DNA from: Nostoc sp. FACHB-973
Lineage (GTDB): Bacteria; Cyanobacteriota; Cyanobacteriia; Cyanobacteriales; Nostocaceae
Length of the DNA stretch: 64,000 nt
Assembly: GCF_014698115.1 (NCBI RefSeq)
Contig: NZ_JACJSJ010000003.1
Location: 1 to 64,000, forward strand
Direction of reading: 5' to 3'
Shown here: positions 45,595 through 54,193 of the stretch, in pieces
Layout of the letters: every line of letters starts with the position of its first letter
How positions within the stretch are numbered: the stretch's first letter is position 1
The notes under the pieces: model-generated
Told to the model about the DNA's origin: nothing
The model's input: the letters and a program-made list of their open reading frames with translations, nothing else
Databases searched by the model: none
Program-made: the position numbers and the translations under genes

Positions 45595-47439
45595 TCAATT
45601 GGTGATGGTGGGTTGCACAAATCGCTTAATTTCACCACAGGCAATGTAGGACTTGCCATCGGGCGCTGTTTTAATTTCATCCACTACATAAAGCATTCCT
45701 TCTTCACGAACCGATCGCGGAAAACGCATGTTCCAATCCGGTTCATATCCGTCAGAAACCACTCTAGCACGTAGCTTACTGCCATCTTTGACGCACTGAA
45801 CAAGAACACCATCCTTTACAGTATCAGTTGTGGGCAGGTCGGCAGCACTCGCAGGACCTTTGGATGCTTTGCCTGTACTAGTTGACCTCGATTGTCTAGG
45901 AGCAACGAAGATATCTGATTCACCAGGTCGAGCAAGGCGGGTTATCTTACCACCGACACGGTAGAAGGTGCCATCACTTGAAAGTTCCAGTGTTTCAACC
46001 ACATAGCGTGCGCCCTCGGCACGAATCGATCTCGGAAATTGGACGTTCTTGGTGGAATCGTACCCATCGGATATGACTTTGATTCGCAGCTTACCGCCTT
46101 CACGCACACAGTGTAGCTCTACACCCGAACCAACTTCATTGACAACCGGCATCCCATACACTTCATCCCCAGCCGTAACACCGCGAGCCACCAAATCGCT
46201 GCGATTGCGTGTCATTGTCTGGAAACTCTGATCCCGCAACTCTTTACGTCCGGCATTCCCCAGAGCTTTTTGGGCAATTCGACCCGCGAAATATTCTAGC
46301 TGATCTATCTCTTCAGCAATTTCAAAATTCTCATTCAACCCTTTATCGCGCAAATCTTTCACCAGCGCCCGGAGGATTTGCTCAGCTTCCTCATGTCTGC
46401 CATGCTCAGCTAAATTCAATGCTGTCTCTTTAGCTTTAGCTATGGTGAGGCGGCTGAGTTCCAGGATGATATGACTCGAAGAGGCGAGGGCTGCTTCCTC
46501 AACGGTGCCAACTTTGGCGACGATATCCGCTGTGCCGGACACACTTTGAATCACGTCATTTTGTACGACATCAGCACTGTAATGCAACTTCATCACAGGT
46601 AATTCGCCGAGTTGAGCAGAGGATATCTCTAGACTCAACCCCAAAAGTTTGTCTTCACCCTCATAAAGTTCTCCCAAGGTGATGACGGTTTGACCAGCGT
46701 CATAGCTAACTTTAGCCAAACTTAACGTATCTACAAGACTGACACCATCAGCCAACTCAACTGTCACCTTGAGATTTTGACCTACCACTGCTCTGAGACT
46801 ATCTAGCTCAATGCTAAACACTTCAGTTGCTTCATCGACGCTCTGAATAAAGTAGAAATTGCCGTTAGCAGCCCTGGCCATACCGATGAGCAAGTCTTCA
46901 TTAAAACCCTGATCGAAACCTAAGGTAGTTGTGGTAATGCCTTCCTCAGCTTTTTGCCCCGATGTCGCCGTCAGTATTTTCGGGTCTTGAATGCCCATAT
47001 TGGCATGACCATCGGTAAGCAGTAGAACACGGTTGATTTTTTGGGGATTGAGTTGGTTTTTGACATGTTCGCAGCCTTTGAGCCATCCGCCAGATAAGTT
47101 AGTAATACCGCCTGCTCTGACTTTGTTGATAGAATTTTTCAGTGCAGATTTGTTAGTCACAGCCTGAGGCGTTACAACTGTGTTCACTTCATCATCGTAA
47201 ACAACCACTGAGAGAATGTCGTCTGGCTCAAGTTGATCCACCACAGACTCAGCGGCTCTGAGCGCATGGTGCAAAGGAGCGCCTGCCATAGAGCCTGAGC
47301 GGTCAATTACCAGAGAAAGGTTCAGGTTACGTCGGGCAGATTCAGCTATGTCAGCACGAAAACGTAGCAGAATATTAGTCTTTAATGAAGATCCTGCGGG
47401 TAGGATAGCCTGGTCAAAGTCGTAACTTGTCTTGAGCAT
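45595..47439 (-). CDS. VWA domain protein with two C-terminal repeats
   Basis: The 614-residue protein has a von Willebrand A domain near residues 35-210, with MIDAS motif VIDRSGSMAG and GGITNLSGGW. It lies in a vault/inter-alpha-trypsin-like arrangement. A beta-rich middle (VTVELADGVSLVD) follows. The C-terminus has two copies of a 60-residue module: 'V.CV..G.KLR..V.SDGY....N..FPRS.R.EG..YVV' at about 430-490 and 545-605, joined by a Ser/Thr-rich linker. No signal peptide is visible, so it is cytosolic. VWA proteins bind partners through a metal ion. It converges on the HGDV operon. The role is unknown. Confidence 0.8.
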   Translation of the reverse strand: MLKTSYDFDQAILPAGSSLKTNILLRFRADIAESARRNLNLSLVIDRSGSMAGAPLHHALRAAESVVDQLEPDDILSVVVYDDEVNTVVTPQAVTNKSALKNSINKVRAGGITNLSGGWLKGCEHVKNQLNPQKINRVLLLTDGHANMGIQDPKILTATSGQKAEEGITTTTLGFDQGFNEDLLIGMARAANGNFYFIQSVDEATEVFSIELDSLRAVVGQNLKVTVELADGVSLVDTLSLAKVSYDAGQTVITLGELYEGEDKLLGLSLEISSAQLGELPVMKLHYSADVVQNDVIQSVSGTADIVAKVGTVEEAALASSSHIILELSRLTIAKAKETALNLAEHGRHEEAEQILRALVKDLRDKGLNENFEIAEEIDQLEYFAGRIAQKALGNAGRKELRDQSFQTMTRNRSDLVARGVTAGDEVYGMPVVNEVGSGVELHCVREGGKLRIKVISDGYDSTKNVQFPRSIRAEGARYVVETLELSSDGTFYRVGGKITRLARPGESDIFVAPRQSRSTSTGKASKGPASAADLPTTDTVKDGVLVQCVKDGSKLRARVVSDGYEPDWNMRFPRSVREEGMLYVVDEIKTAPDGKSYIACGEIKRFVQPTITN

Positions 47440-47748
47440 TTTATATACCCCTTCGAGTTGTCTGTGATAAGCTCCAAGCCTTATGCTGCTGGGATAGCCA
47501 GTGCTTTTTTTAGTTTACCCAGAAACCAGTGTGTTCACTGTCAAGGGGAAGATTTAATGTAAAGTTTTATAGCTATTGGGGATGAGGGAGATGAGGGGGA
47601 TGAGGGAGATAAAGAGGGGCAGGGGGCAGGGTGCAGGGGAGAAGCTCCTCCCCTCTGCTCGCTGCTCCCCTGCTTCTTCCCAGTCCCCATTCCCCAGTCC
47701 CCAGTCCCTTACCTCTACGAGTGATTCTCCAAATCAAATCGGATTGCA
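47440..47748. other. intergenic STRR-rich region
   Basis: No gene. G-rich and C-rich STRR tracts (47577-47708) with a AGGGGAG/CTCCCCT-type inverted repeat near the middle lie between the VWA and Uma2 genes. Confidence 0.6.
47577..47708. repeat. STRR: GATGAGGGA and CCCCAGT units
   Basis: Units of GATGAGGGA, GGGGCAG and CCCCAGT run in sequence. The G-rich left part and C-rich right part can base-pair. Confidence 0.8.
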
Positions 47749-48417
47749 TTAGTTCGCCGTTTGGAATTGCTGCATCAACCAATTCGCTGCTGCGGTATTG
47801 GTTCCTTCGGCTAATCGTTCGAGCGTTTGTTCTACAAGGGCGATCGCTAAACCCGTCAAAACCTGGGAAACTTGGATTGGCTGATATATACCCGTTGCTG
47901 TTAAACCAAATGCAAACAGCCGCATTCCTTTGACATCAATCACCCAGTATTCAGCAATTCCTAAACTGGCGTAAAGTTGCTTCTGCTCATCAAGATCGAT
48001 GCCCAAGGTTGTATCGGCAATTTCTCCAACTAAATCAGGCAGACGATGGCGATCGAGAATAATCCGACGCGGTTGGCCAACTTCCCATTTAGGAATATCT
48101 TTACCTTTGTACAGCACTAAGTCTGGGGCACAGGCGTGAGTCTCTGGGTTTTCAATTAGACAGCGCCCGTAAGATTGCAGCACTACCTCTGGGTGCAAGA
48201 ATGCCCAGAACCCAAAAATCATTGTTATCAAATCGCTAAAAGAAGAGTGTCCCAGTCCTTCTGTTCCCATATCAACCCACAACCATCCCTGATAAAATGC
48301 GATCTTACGCCAATCAATATCCGGGTTATCTCGGACTGCCACATAGTCTTGCCAAGTCGCATCATGCTGCTGGAACATTAGGGGAGATTGGCTAGATTGT
48401 TCTAGGGAGATGGTCAT
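47749..48417 (-). CDS. Uma2 family endonuclease-like protein
   Basis: The 222-residue protein shows the Uma2 (DUF820) pattern: HSSFSDLITMIFGFW, CAPDLVLYKG, PRRIILDRHRLPDLVGEIADTTLGIDLDEQKQLYASLGIAEYWVIDVK. The D-x-E and K/Q residues match the PD-(D/E)xK nuclease core. The family is heavily amplified in cyanobacteria, and its real role is not settled. There is no partner gene beside it. STRR repeats follow its stop. Confidence 0.88.
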   Translation of the reverse strand: MTISLEQSSQSPLMFQQHDATWQDYVAVRDNPDIDWRKIAFYQGWLWVDMGTEGLGHSSFSDLITMIFGFWAFLHPEVVLQSYGRCLIENPETHACAPDLVLYKGKDIPKWEVGQPRRIILDRHRLPDLVGEIADTTLGIDLDEQKQLYASLGIAEYWVIDVKGMRLFAFGLTATGIYQPIQVSQVLTGLAIALVEQTLERLAEGTNTAAANWLMQQFQTAN

Positions 48418-48628
48418 CGCTAGACACCTCGCAACTCCGATTTAGTGATTTCAGATAGCCTCTATAATAACGCGTTGATAAGTGATTGAGGGATTCTGAC
48501 GCGGGGACGCGGGGACGCAAAGAGATTTTAATAATAAGTAATTACCCGAGTTTGATATGAAACCATCGATCCCAAACTATACATCAATACGCTTAGGATA
48601 AGACTAAAACTATTATTCCGCGAACAAT

Positions 48629-48657
48629 GTAGAGACGTTGCAATGCAACGTCTCTAC
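48629..48657. repeat. 29-bp palindrome, GTAGAGACG family
   Basis: Fourteen bases, starting GTAGAGACGTTGC, are followed by one base and their exact inverse. It is a common dispersed cyanobacterial hairpin, also seen at 32491 and 54031. Confidence 0.7.
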
Positions 48658-48707
48658 AGGTCTATGGTTCTGCAAAAAATCCTTAACTGAACCGTATTGG
48701 ACTATAC

Positions 48708-48845
48708 ATGACTGATGAAACCTGGGAAAGCCGCAGACATCAAATTCATTGGACAAGAGCAGCAAATAGGGCTTTGAACCTCAAAGACTCAACCTTCGAG
48801 TTCAAAGACTCAACCTTCGAGTTCAAAGACTCAATGTTCGAGTAA
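48708..48845 (+). CDS. possible small protein with heptapeptide repeats
   Basis: A 45-codon frame starts at ATG 48708 and ends at TAA 48843-48845. The first 24 residues are polar and basic (MTDETWESRRHQIHWTRAAN). The rest is three copies of KDSTFEF-type heptapeptides from a 21-bp DNA repeat, TTCAAAGACTCAACCTTCGAG. There is no convincing ribosome site. Outside the frame the same repeats are flanked by a 14-base inverted repeat, so it may only be a DNA repeat. Whether it is made is unknown. Confidence 0.3.
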   Translation: MTDETWESRRHQIHWTRAANRALNLKDSTFEFKDSTFEFKDSMFE

Positions 48846-48870
48846 AAAGGTGCAACTTTGAGGTTCAAAA
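48772..48870. repeat. 21-bp tandem repeat flanked by inverted repeat
   Basis: Nearly three copies of TTCAAAGACTCAACCTTCGAG at about 48780-48842 lie between TTTGAACCTCAAAG (48773-48786) and its exact inverse CTTTGAGGTTCAAA (48856-48869). Confidence 0.75.
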
Positions 48871-48953
48871 CATCAAACTCCCTCATCCTGGAGGCACAAA
48901 GTTACACAGAAAGCACAAGAACCGCTATATTCAAAAAATAACCTGACTGTCAC

Positions 48954-48975
48954 ATAGGACTCATATTTGATTTTT
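48954..48975. mobile_element. partial MITE end, TAGGACT family
   Basis: ATAGGACTCATATTTGATTT matches the left end of the element at 1395, and both are followed by CTAGGTACA. No matching right end is found before the helicase gene, so this is a remnant. Confidence 0.5.
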
Positions 48976-49041
48976 ATATAAGCTAGGTACACCTTTATTC
49001 CCAGTCCCCAGTCCCCAATCCCCAGTACCTTACCTATTACT

Positions 49042-51489
49042 GTGCCTCAAGAACATCTCCACTCAGAAGTATTGCAGCGATCGCTCGTGTCATCTGCACG
49101 AGCAGAAGCCGTAGCACGTATCCGCAATAGTCTGCGTCCTGGACAGCAACAAATGGCTGACTGGCAATCTGGGCCTCTAGCTATTTCTGCTGTTCCTGGT
49201 GCAGGCAAATCCACCGGGATGGCGGCGGCAGCAGCGATCGCCATCGCACGTCAGTATGAACGTTCTACCGAGTCGCGCTCCTTTTCCCGCCGTCAGTTGG
49301 TAGTTGTCACCTTTACTCGTTCCGCTGCTGCCAATATTAAAGCCAAGATTCGCAAATACTTACGAGATGATTTATCTCTACCTCAAACAGGCTTTTTTGT
49401 CTATACGTTACACGGTTTAGCGTTGAACATTGCCAGCCGCCATCCTGATTTATCAGGGTTGCAGTTAGAATACGTCACACTAATTACACCAACCCAAAGT
49501 CACCGTTTTATTCGCACAGCCGTAGAACAATGGATTGGGAATAATCCAGAACGATATTTGCGGTTATTAGAAGGTCATCAATTTGACGGAGAAGAAACAG
49601 AAAGGTTACGTCGCCAATCGGTGCTACGAACAGAAGTCTTACCAGAATTAGCTAATACAGTCATTCATGAAGCCAAAAGTTCTGGGATATCAGCAGAAAA
49701 GTTGCAAGAGTGGAGTCAACAAACCACAGACGAATATGCAATTTTGAGTGTAGCGGCGGGATTGTACGAGCAATATCAAAATTTAATGCGATCGCGTGAC
49801 TTCATTGACTACGACGATATGATTTTAGCCGCACTGCGCGTATTAGAAAACGACAGTGCCCGCCGCATCGAGCAAAACCAAGTATTCGCGGTCTTTGAAG
49901 ATGAAGCCCAGGATTCTAGCCCGCTACAGACGCAGTTGTTGGAAATTTTGGCGAGTAATTCCGAAGAAGACGCGGGGACAAGAAGAATAACTCCCCACTC
50001 CCCACTCCCCACTCCCCACTCCCCACTCAACTTGGTACGTGTCGGCGATCCTAACCAAGCGATTAACTCGACCTTTACGCCAGCCGATCCGATTTATTTT
50101 CGGCAATTTTGCGAAGAGTGCGATCGCATTCAACGATTGGCGACGATGGATCAAGCCGGTCGCAGTACGAGAATAATTATTGAAGCTGCTAACTTTGCCC
50201 TCAAATGGATCAATAATCAGTGGTCGGTAACAAACCCCCAGTCCCCAATCCCCAGTCCCCAGTCCCCATTCCCTGATACTGATAATCGACAAGTACCATT
50301 TCGCTTGCAAACAATTCGTCCTGTTGACGCTGGCGATCCGCAAGCGAACGCCAACCCAGCAGCAGTAGGGCGAGGACTGGAATTATATGCTCCGCGTGAT
50401 ATTTATCACACTGTTGAATTGTTATCTCAAAGAGCGATCGAGTTATTTGGGGAAGATCCAACAAAACATAGTGCAGCGATTTTGGTGCGAGAAAATCGCC
50501 AAGGACGATGGCTCGCAGAGGCTTTAGCACCTGTGTGTAAGGAGCATAACATTACACTTTATGATGTGGGAGAACGCGATCGCCGTTCTCATGTACCCCA
50601 AGAAATTTTGGCATTGCTCCAATTTTGCGATCGCCCCCACTCTCCTGATTACCTCAAAGCCGCCCTAGAAGCATTGGTGCAGCGTCAATTAATTCCTACC
50701 CAAGACCTCAACGCCCTTGCTAGTCTCCCAGAAGAATTTTTGTATCCCAGTCCCCTAGCAGCACCCCAACCAGAACTAGTACAAAAAGCCGCACACTTGT
50801 GTCGGAGTTTACTCCGCGCTCGTTTGGAACTGCCTTTGTATCAGTTAATTTCTTTCCTCGCCTTGACCTTAAACTACGACCAAGCGGAATTGGCAACTGC
50901 TGATAAACTCGCAGAACGGGTAAACCAGCAGATAGCTAGCAATAGTTCAATGAGGGCAATGCTGTCAGCTTTAAGTGAAATCGTCAGTTCAGAACGGTTT
51001 GAACCAGTAGAAACCGAAGATTCCGAAGAACGTTACACCCGTCGCGGTCAACTGACGATTATTACTATGCACAAAGCCAAAGGACTGGACTGGGATTATG
51101 TTTTTATTCCCTTTCTGCACGAAAACCTAATTCCTGGCAGATTTTGGGTTCCTCCCCAAAGCCAGTTCTTAGGGGATTTTACCTTATCAGAAGTAGCCCG
51201 TGCCCAAATTCGTGCTGCTCTCCACGGAGAATCTACCATACCGGATGTGACGCAAGCATGGGAGCTAGCAAAGCAGTTAAAAATATCTGAAGAGTACCGT
51301 TTACTCTACGTTGCCATGACACGAGCAAAACTTCTGTTATGGATGTCTGCGGCGCAGAAAGCACCTTTTACTTGGAGTAAGCCGGAGAATTTACAAGAAC
51401 AAGCGCCTTGTCCGGTTTTTCCCGCATTAAAGCGCCAATTTCCTGAATGTGTCGTCACTTCGGCGATGATAGCCAAATCAATATCGTGA
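49042..51489 (+). CDS. UvrD-like superfamily 1 helicase with embedded heptamer repeats
   Basis: The GTG start at 49042 gives 815 residues. Walker A AVPGAGKST is near residue 50, motif Ia VVTFTRSAAANIKAKI near 88, motif II VFEDEAQDSS near 285, motif III VGDPNQAIN near 335, motifs V-VI TIITMHKAKGLDWDYVF and EEYRLLYVAMTRAK near 675 and 755. It is therefore a complete 3'-5' DNA helicase. Two proline-rich inserts, PHSPLPTPHSPL before motif III and PQSPIPSPQSPF after it, are encoded by 7-base STRR tracts at 49991-50025 and 50236-50270. The repeats keep the frame here. It may act in DNA repair or, less likely, defence. Confidence 0.92.
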   Translation: MPQEHLHSEVLQRSLVSSARAEAVARIRNSLRPGQQQMADWQSGPLAISAVPGAGKSTGMAAAAAIAIARQYERSTESRSFSRRQLVVVTFTRSAAANIKAKIRKYLRDDLSLPQTGFFVYTLHGLALNIASRHPDLSGLQLEYVTLITPTQSHRFIRTAVEQWIGNNPERYLRLLEGHQFDGEETERLRRQSVLRTEVLPELANTVIHEAKSSGISAEKLQEWSQQTTDEYAILSVAAGLYEQYQNLMRSRDFIDYDDMILAALRVLENDSARRIEQNQVFAVFEDEAQDSSPLQTQLLEILASNSEEDAGTRRITPHSPLPTPHSPLNLVRVGDPNQAINSTFTPADPIYFRQFCEECDRIQRLATMDQAGRSTRIIIEAANFALKWINNQWSVTNPQSPIPSPQSPFPDTDNRQVPFRLQTIRPVDAGDPQANANPAAVGRGLELYAPRDIYHTVELLSQRAIELFGEDPTKHSAAILVRENRQGRWLAEALAPVCKEHNITLYDVGERDRRSHVPQEILALLQFCDRPHSPDYLKAALEALVQRQLIPTQDLNALASLPEEFLYPSPLAAPQPELVQKAAHLCRSLLRARLELPLYQLISFLALTLNYDQAELATADKLAERVNQQIASNSSMRAMLSALSEIVSSERFEPVETEDSEERYTRRGQLTIITMHKAKGLDWDYVFIPFLHENLIPGRFWVPPQSQFLGDFTLSEVARAQIRAALHGESTIPDVTQAWELAKQLKISEEYRLLYVAMTRAKLLLWMSAAQKAPFTWSKPENLQEQAPCPVFPALKRQFPECVVTSAMIAKSIS
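49991..50025 (+). repeat. five CTCCCCA heptamers inside the helicase gene
   Basis: Five perfect copies of CTCCCCA, normally an intergenic repeat, lie in frame between helicase motifs II and III. Adding or losing one 7-base unit would shift the frame. Confidence 0.9.
50236..50270 (+). repeat. five CCCCAGT-type heptamers inside the helicase gene
   Basis: Five copies (CCCCAGT, CCCCAAT, CCCCAGT, CCCCAGT, CCCCATT) lie in frame after motif III. They encode PQSPIPSPQSPF. Confidence 0.9.
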
Positions 51490-51627
51490 ATTTTACCCAC
51501 AAAGTATGGATTTTGAGGGATTCACTCCAATGATTTCGCCATCTTCCCGATCAAATTTCAAAGTCAGCACGATTAGTAAAAGTTAATACTACTGGCTTTG
51601 ATTTTTCGGGTTTTGGTATATCCTTGT

Positions 51628-52353
51628 TTACGACGACTTATAACTGCTTCTTTGCTGTTTACGCCTAAGTACTGAACTACCACTTAAAATACCAAAGGCT
51701 AACAAACCCAGAGTAGCAGAGGGTTCAGGAACACTAGCTGTAGGAGCAGTGGTGATTATGAGTCGTGGTCGATTACCAGAGAAAGTACCACGATCTAAAG
51801 ATAGACCTCCAAAATCTTGGGCGCGGACACCAAAACCTGCAAAGGAATTTCCATTACTGACTAAATTTTGGATAAATGCAGTCACATCAAAGTTGTAGGT
51901 TTCTTGTACATAGCTTGGTGAAACATTGACAGTATCTAAGATAGTTCCAGCCTGAAAATCAGAGGCATCAGCTACTCCGTTACCTACGTAGCCACGAACC
52001 CCCAAACTGGTTGGTCTTTCACCGCTAACACCCAACCCAAATACTTGATTTGATAGCCCAGTTGCCTCAAAAATTGCACTAGTGATGGTTTCTAAAGGTG
52101 GAATAGAAAAACCACTAATGTCAAATTCCGCATTTTCACTGTTTTCACCAACTGTACCCCTGACAACGGTATCGAAGTTACCGGGAAATACTGCATCAGT
52201 GTCGCCATTACCATCGAATGGTTCACTGAAAAAACCATCTCCTACTTCAAAAGTGGTTGTGGGATTAAAGGTAAAATTAGCCGCTTTAGCCTCTTTGCTG
52301 GCAAAAAAACTCAACAACAAGCCTATCCCCGCCGTCAGTACAAACTTCTTCAT
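51628..52353 (-). CDS. PEP-CTERM domain exported protein
   Basis: The 241-residue protein begins with a signal peptide (KFVLTAGIGLLLSFFASKEAKA). The body is a beta-rich domain with many Gly and Asp (FEVGDGFFSEPFDGNGDTDAVF). It ends with a PEP-CTERM sorting signal VPEPSATLGLLAFGILSGS then RRKQQR. It should be exported and anchored or released by exosortase. It is leftward, with the rightward rpmI 270 bases away. The function of the beta domain is unknown. Confidence 0.85.
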   Translation of the reverse strand: MKKFVLTAGIGLLLSFFASKEAKAANFTFNPTTTFEVGDGFFSEPFDGNGDTDAVFPGNFDTVVRGTVGENSENAEFDISGFSIPPLETITSAIFEATGLSNQVFGLGVSGERPTSLGVRGYVGNGVADASDFQAGTILDTVNVSPSYVQETYNFDVTAFIQNLVSNGNSFAGFGVRAQDFGGLSLDRGTFSGNRPRLIITTAPTASVPEPSATLGLLAFGILSGSSVLRRKQQRSSYKSS

Positions 52354-52624
52354 CTAAGCTACAAACAAATATATTTACATCTATGTTTTATTGTAAAAGC
52401 ACTTAAGTAGAGTTACATATTTAACATAATACTTTTACTAAGTCTTTAAATTACATTGCAATCTTGTCATAACGGCATAGATGTAGTCGTTTTTACCAAT
52501 AGTATAAGCTTGGCGATAAGTTCCGTTTTAGAGCTTCGTGATTGTTTAAAATCGTTGAATTAATTGCCATTAAAGCAAATCAAGTAGTATATAATGAGGG
52601 ATTGTGTCGAATTAAAGCTAGACA

Positions 52625-52822
52625 ATGCCTAAACTCAAGACTCGTAAAGCAGCAGCGAAGCGATTCCGTGCCACCGGCAGCGGCAAAATCGTCCGTCGCA
52701 AAGCTTTCAAAAACCACCTTTTAGAACATAAAACTTCTAACAAAAAGCGTAATCTGTCCAAGACTACACTTGTAGATGAACGCGATGAAGATAATGTGCG
52801 CTTGATGCTCCCATATTTGTAA
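52625..52822 (+). CDS. rpmI: 50S ribosomal protein L35
   Basis: The 65-residue basic protein, starting [20 protein letters not shown] and ending [12 protein letters not shown], is a complete L35. It precedes rplT by 20 bases. infC is not next to it, unlike in many bacteria but as often in cyanobacteria. Confidence 0.97.
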   Translation: MPKLKTRKAAAKRFRATGSGKIVRRKAFKNHLLEHKTSNKKRNLSKTTLVDERDEDNVRLMLPYL

Positions 52823-52841
52823 GTCTTTCAGGAATTAAGTT

Positions 52842-53198
52842 ATGACACGGGTAAAACGCGGTAACGTAGCTCGCAAACGCCGCAATAAAATTCTCAAAAT
52901 AGCTAAAGGTTTTCGCGGTTCCCACTCGACTTTGTTTAGAACTGCCAACCAACAAGTGATGAAGGCGCTACGGAGTGCCTACCGCGATCGCAAAAAGAAA
53001 AAGCGCGATTTTCGTCGCCTCTGGATCACCCGCATCAACGCTGCTGCAAGACTACACGGCTTGAGTTACAGCCAGTTGATTGGTAACCTGAAAAAAGCTG
53101 ATGTCCAACTAAATCGCAAGATGTTGGCACAACTAGCAGTACTCGATCCTGCAAGCTTCGGCAAAGTCGCAGAATTAGCTAACCAAGCTAAAGCATAA
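52842..53198 (+). CDS. rplT: 50S ribosomal protein L20
   Basis: The 118-residue basic protein starts [20 protein letters not shown] and has [36 protein letters not shown]-type sequence and [27 protein letters not shown]. It is a complete L20, needed early in large subunit assembly. It is cotranscribed with rpmI; the next gene starts 13 bases later. Confidence 0.97.
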   Translation: MTRVKRGNVARKRRNKILKIAKGFRGSHSTLFRTANQQVMKALRSAYRDRKKKKRDFRRLWITRINAAARLHGLSYSQLIGNLKKADVQLNRKMLAQLAVLDPASFGKVAELANQAKA

Positions 53199-53210
53199 AG
53201 GTGGTAACGG

Positions 53211-54026
53211 ATGAATAACCGATGTAACAGATGGCAAGCAATTACTCGGTTACATCTGGTATTATCCGCTACTATTATTTGGATTTGCTGCTTTTGCTTT
53301 GTGGGCACTGGATTAATTGCATCTGCCGCCGAAATGCCAAAAATACAGCAACGGGGATATTTAACTGTTGCAGTTAAAGACAACTTGCGTCCTTTGGGAT
53401 TTAAAGATGATAGCGGCAATTTGCAAGGCTTAGAAATTGACTTGGCACAGCAGTTGGCACTTGACTTGCTAGGTAAAAAAGATGCTGTCAAATTTCAACC
53501 CGTAGCGAATCGCGATCGCTTGTCTGTAGTCTTAGACAAGAAAGTTGATTTAGCGATCGCCAGGGTAACAGCAACTGCTTCACGCGCCCGCGTAGTTAAT
53601 TTCAGTGTTCCCTACTACTTGGATAGCACCGTATTAATTACAAAAGATGCTTCTGTGCAGCAGTTAAAGGATTTGGCAAAACAAAAAATTGCTGTACTTA
53701 ATAACTCCAGTACAATTGCCAAACTACGGTACTATTTGCCCAACGCCGAGTTAGTAGGAGTGAATTCCTACCAAGAAGCGCGAGAGCAAATGGAAAATAA
53801 CGCCGTTGTCGCCTTTGCCGCAGATGCCAGCGTTCTGGGCGGTTGGGTGCAACAATATCCCCAATATCGATTACTAGCAATCAAGCTATCAACTGAACCC
53901 TTGTCTGTGGTGATGCCTAAAGGATTGCAGTACGATGAATTAAGAAGACGAGTCAATGAAGCGATCGCTCGTTACATAGCAGAAGGTTGGCTCGCTCAAC
54001 GCGCCCAATATTGGGGTTTACCATAA
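53211..54026 (+). CDS. periplasmic solute-binding protein (family 3 type)
   Basis: The 271-residue protein has a signal peptide (residues about 15-42, ending ASAAE). A family 3 solute-binding fold follows: MPKIQQRGYLTVAVKDNLRPLGFKDD, GLEIDLAQQLALDLLG, FQPVANRDRLSVVLDKKVDLAIARVT and the second-lobe LAKQKIAVLNNSSTIAKL. It should bind an amino acid or similar small molecule in the periplasm. No permease or ATPase gene is beside it. It follows rplT by 13 bases, possibly cotranscribed. Confidence 0.88.
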   Translation: MNNRCNRWQAITRLHLVLSATIIWICCFCFVGTGLIASAAEMPKIQQRGYLTVAVKDNLRPLGFKDDSGNLQGLEIDLAQQLALDLLGKKDAVKFQPVANRDRLSVVLDKKVDLAIARVTATASRARVVNFSVPYYLDSTVLITKDASVQQLKDLAKQKIAVLNNSSTIAKLRYYLPNAELVGVNSYQEAREQMENNAVVAFAADASVLGGWVQQYPQYRLLAIKLSTEPLSVVMPKGLQYDELRRRVNEAIARYIAEGWLAQRAQYWGLP

Positions 54027-54030
54027 GTGA

Positions 54031-54090
54031 GGTAGAGACGCGATTAATCGCGTCTGTGCTGAGTTAGAGACGCGATTAATCGCGTCTGTA
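54031..54090. repeat. two palindromic AGACGCGATT-AATCGCGTCT copies
   Basis: Perfect 20-base palindromes AGACGCGATTAATCGCGTCT at 54035-54054 and 54067-54086 lie 12 bases apart after the solute-binding gene. They may terminate transcription; the family also appears near 1463 in altered form. Confidence 0.8.
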
Positions 54091-54193
54091 CAAGAGTGAA
54101 GAATTGTCTTCCTCATCTCCCTCATCTCCCTCATCTCCCCAATAGGCTGATAATAGATACAGAACCAACTTTTAATATTTGTATTTGCAGGCA

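Larger units (their letters stand above)
48418..49041. other. intergenic region with palindrome, 21-bp repeats and MITE end
   Basis: This stretch holds a 29-bp palindrome (48629-48657), a possible 45-codon gene with 21-bp repeats (48708-48845), a partial MITE end (48954-48975) and CCCCAGT repeats (49002-49027) just before the helicase start. Confidence 0.6.
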
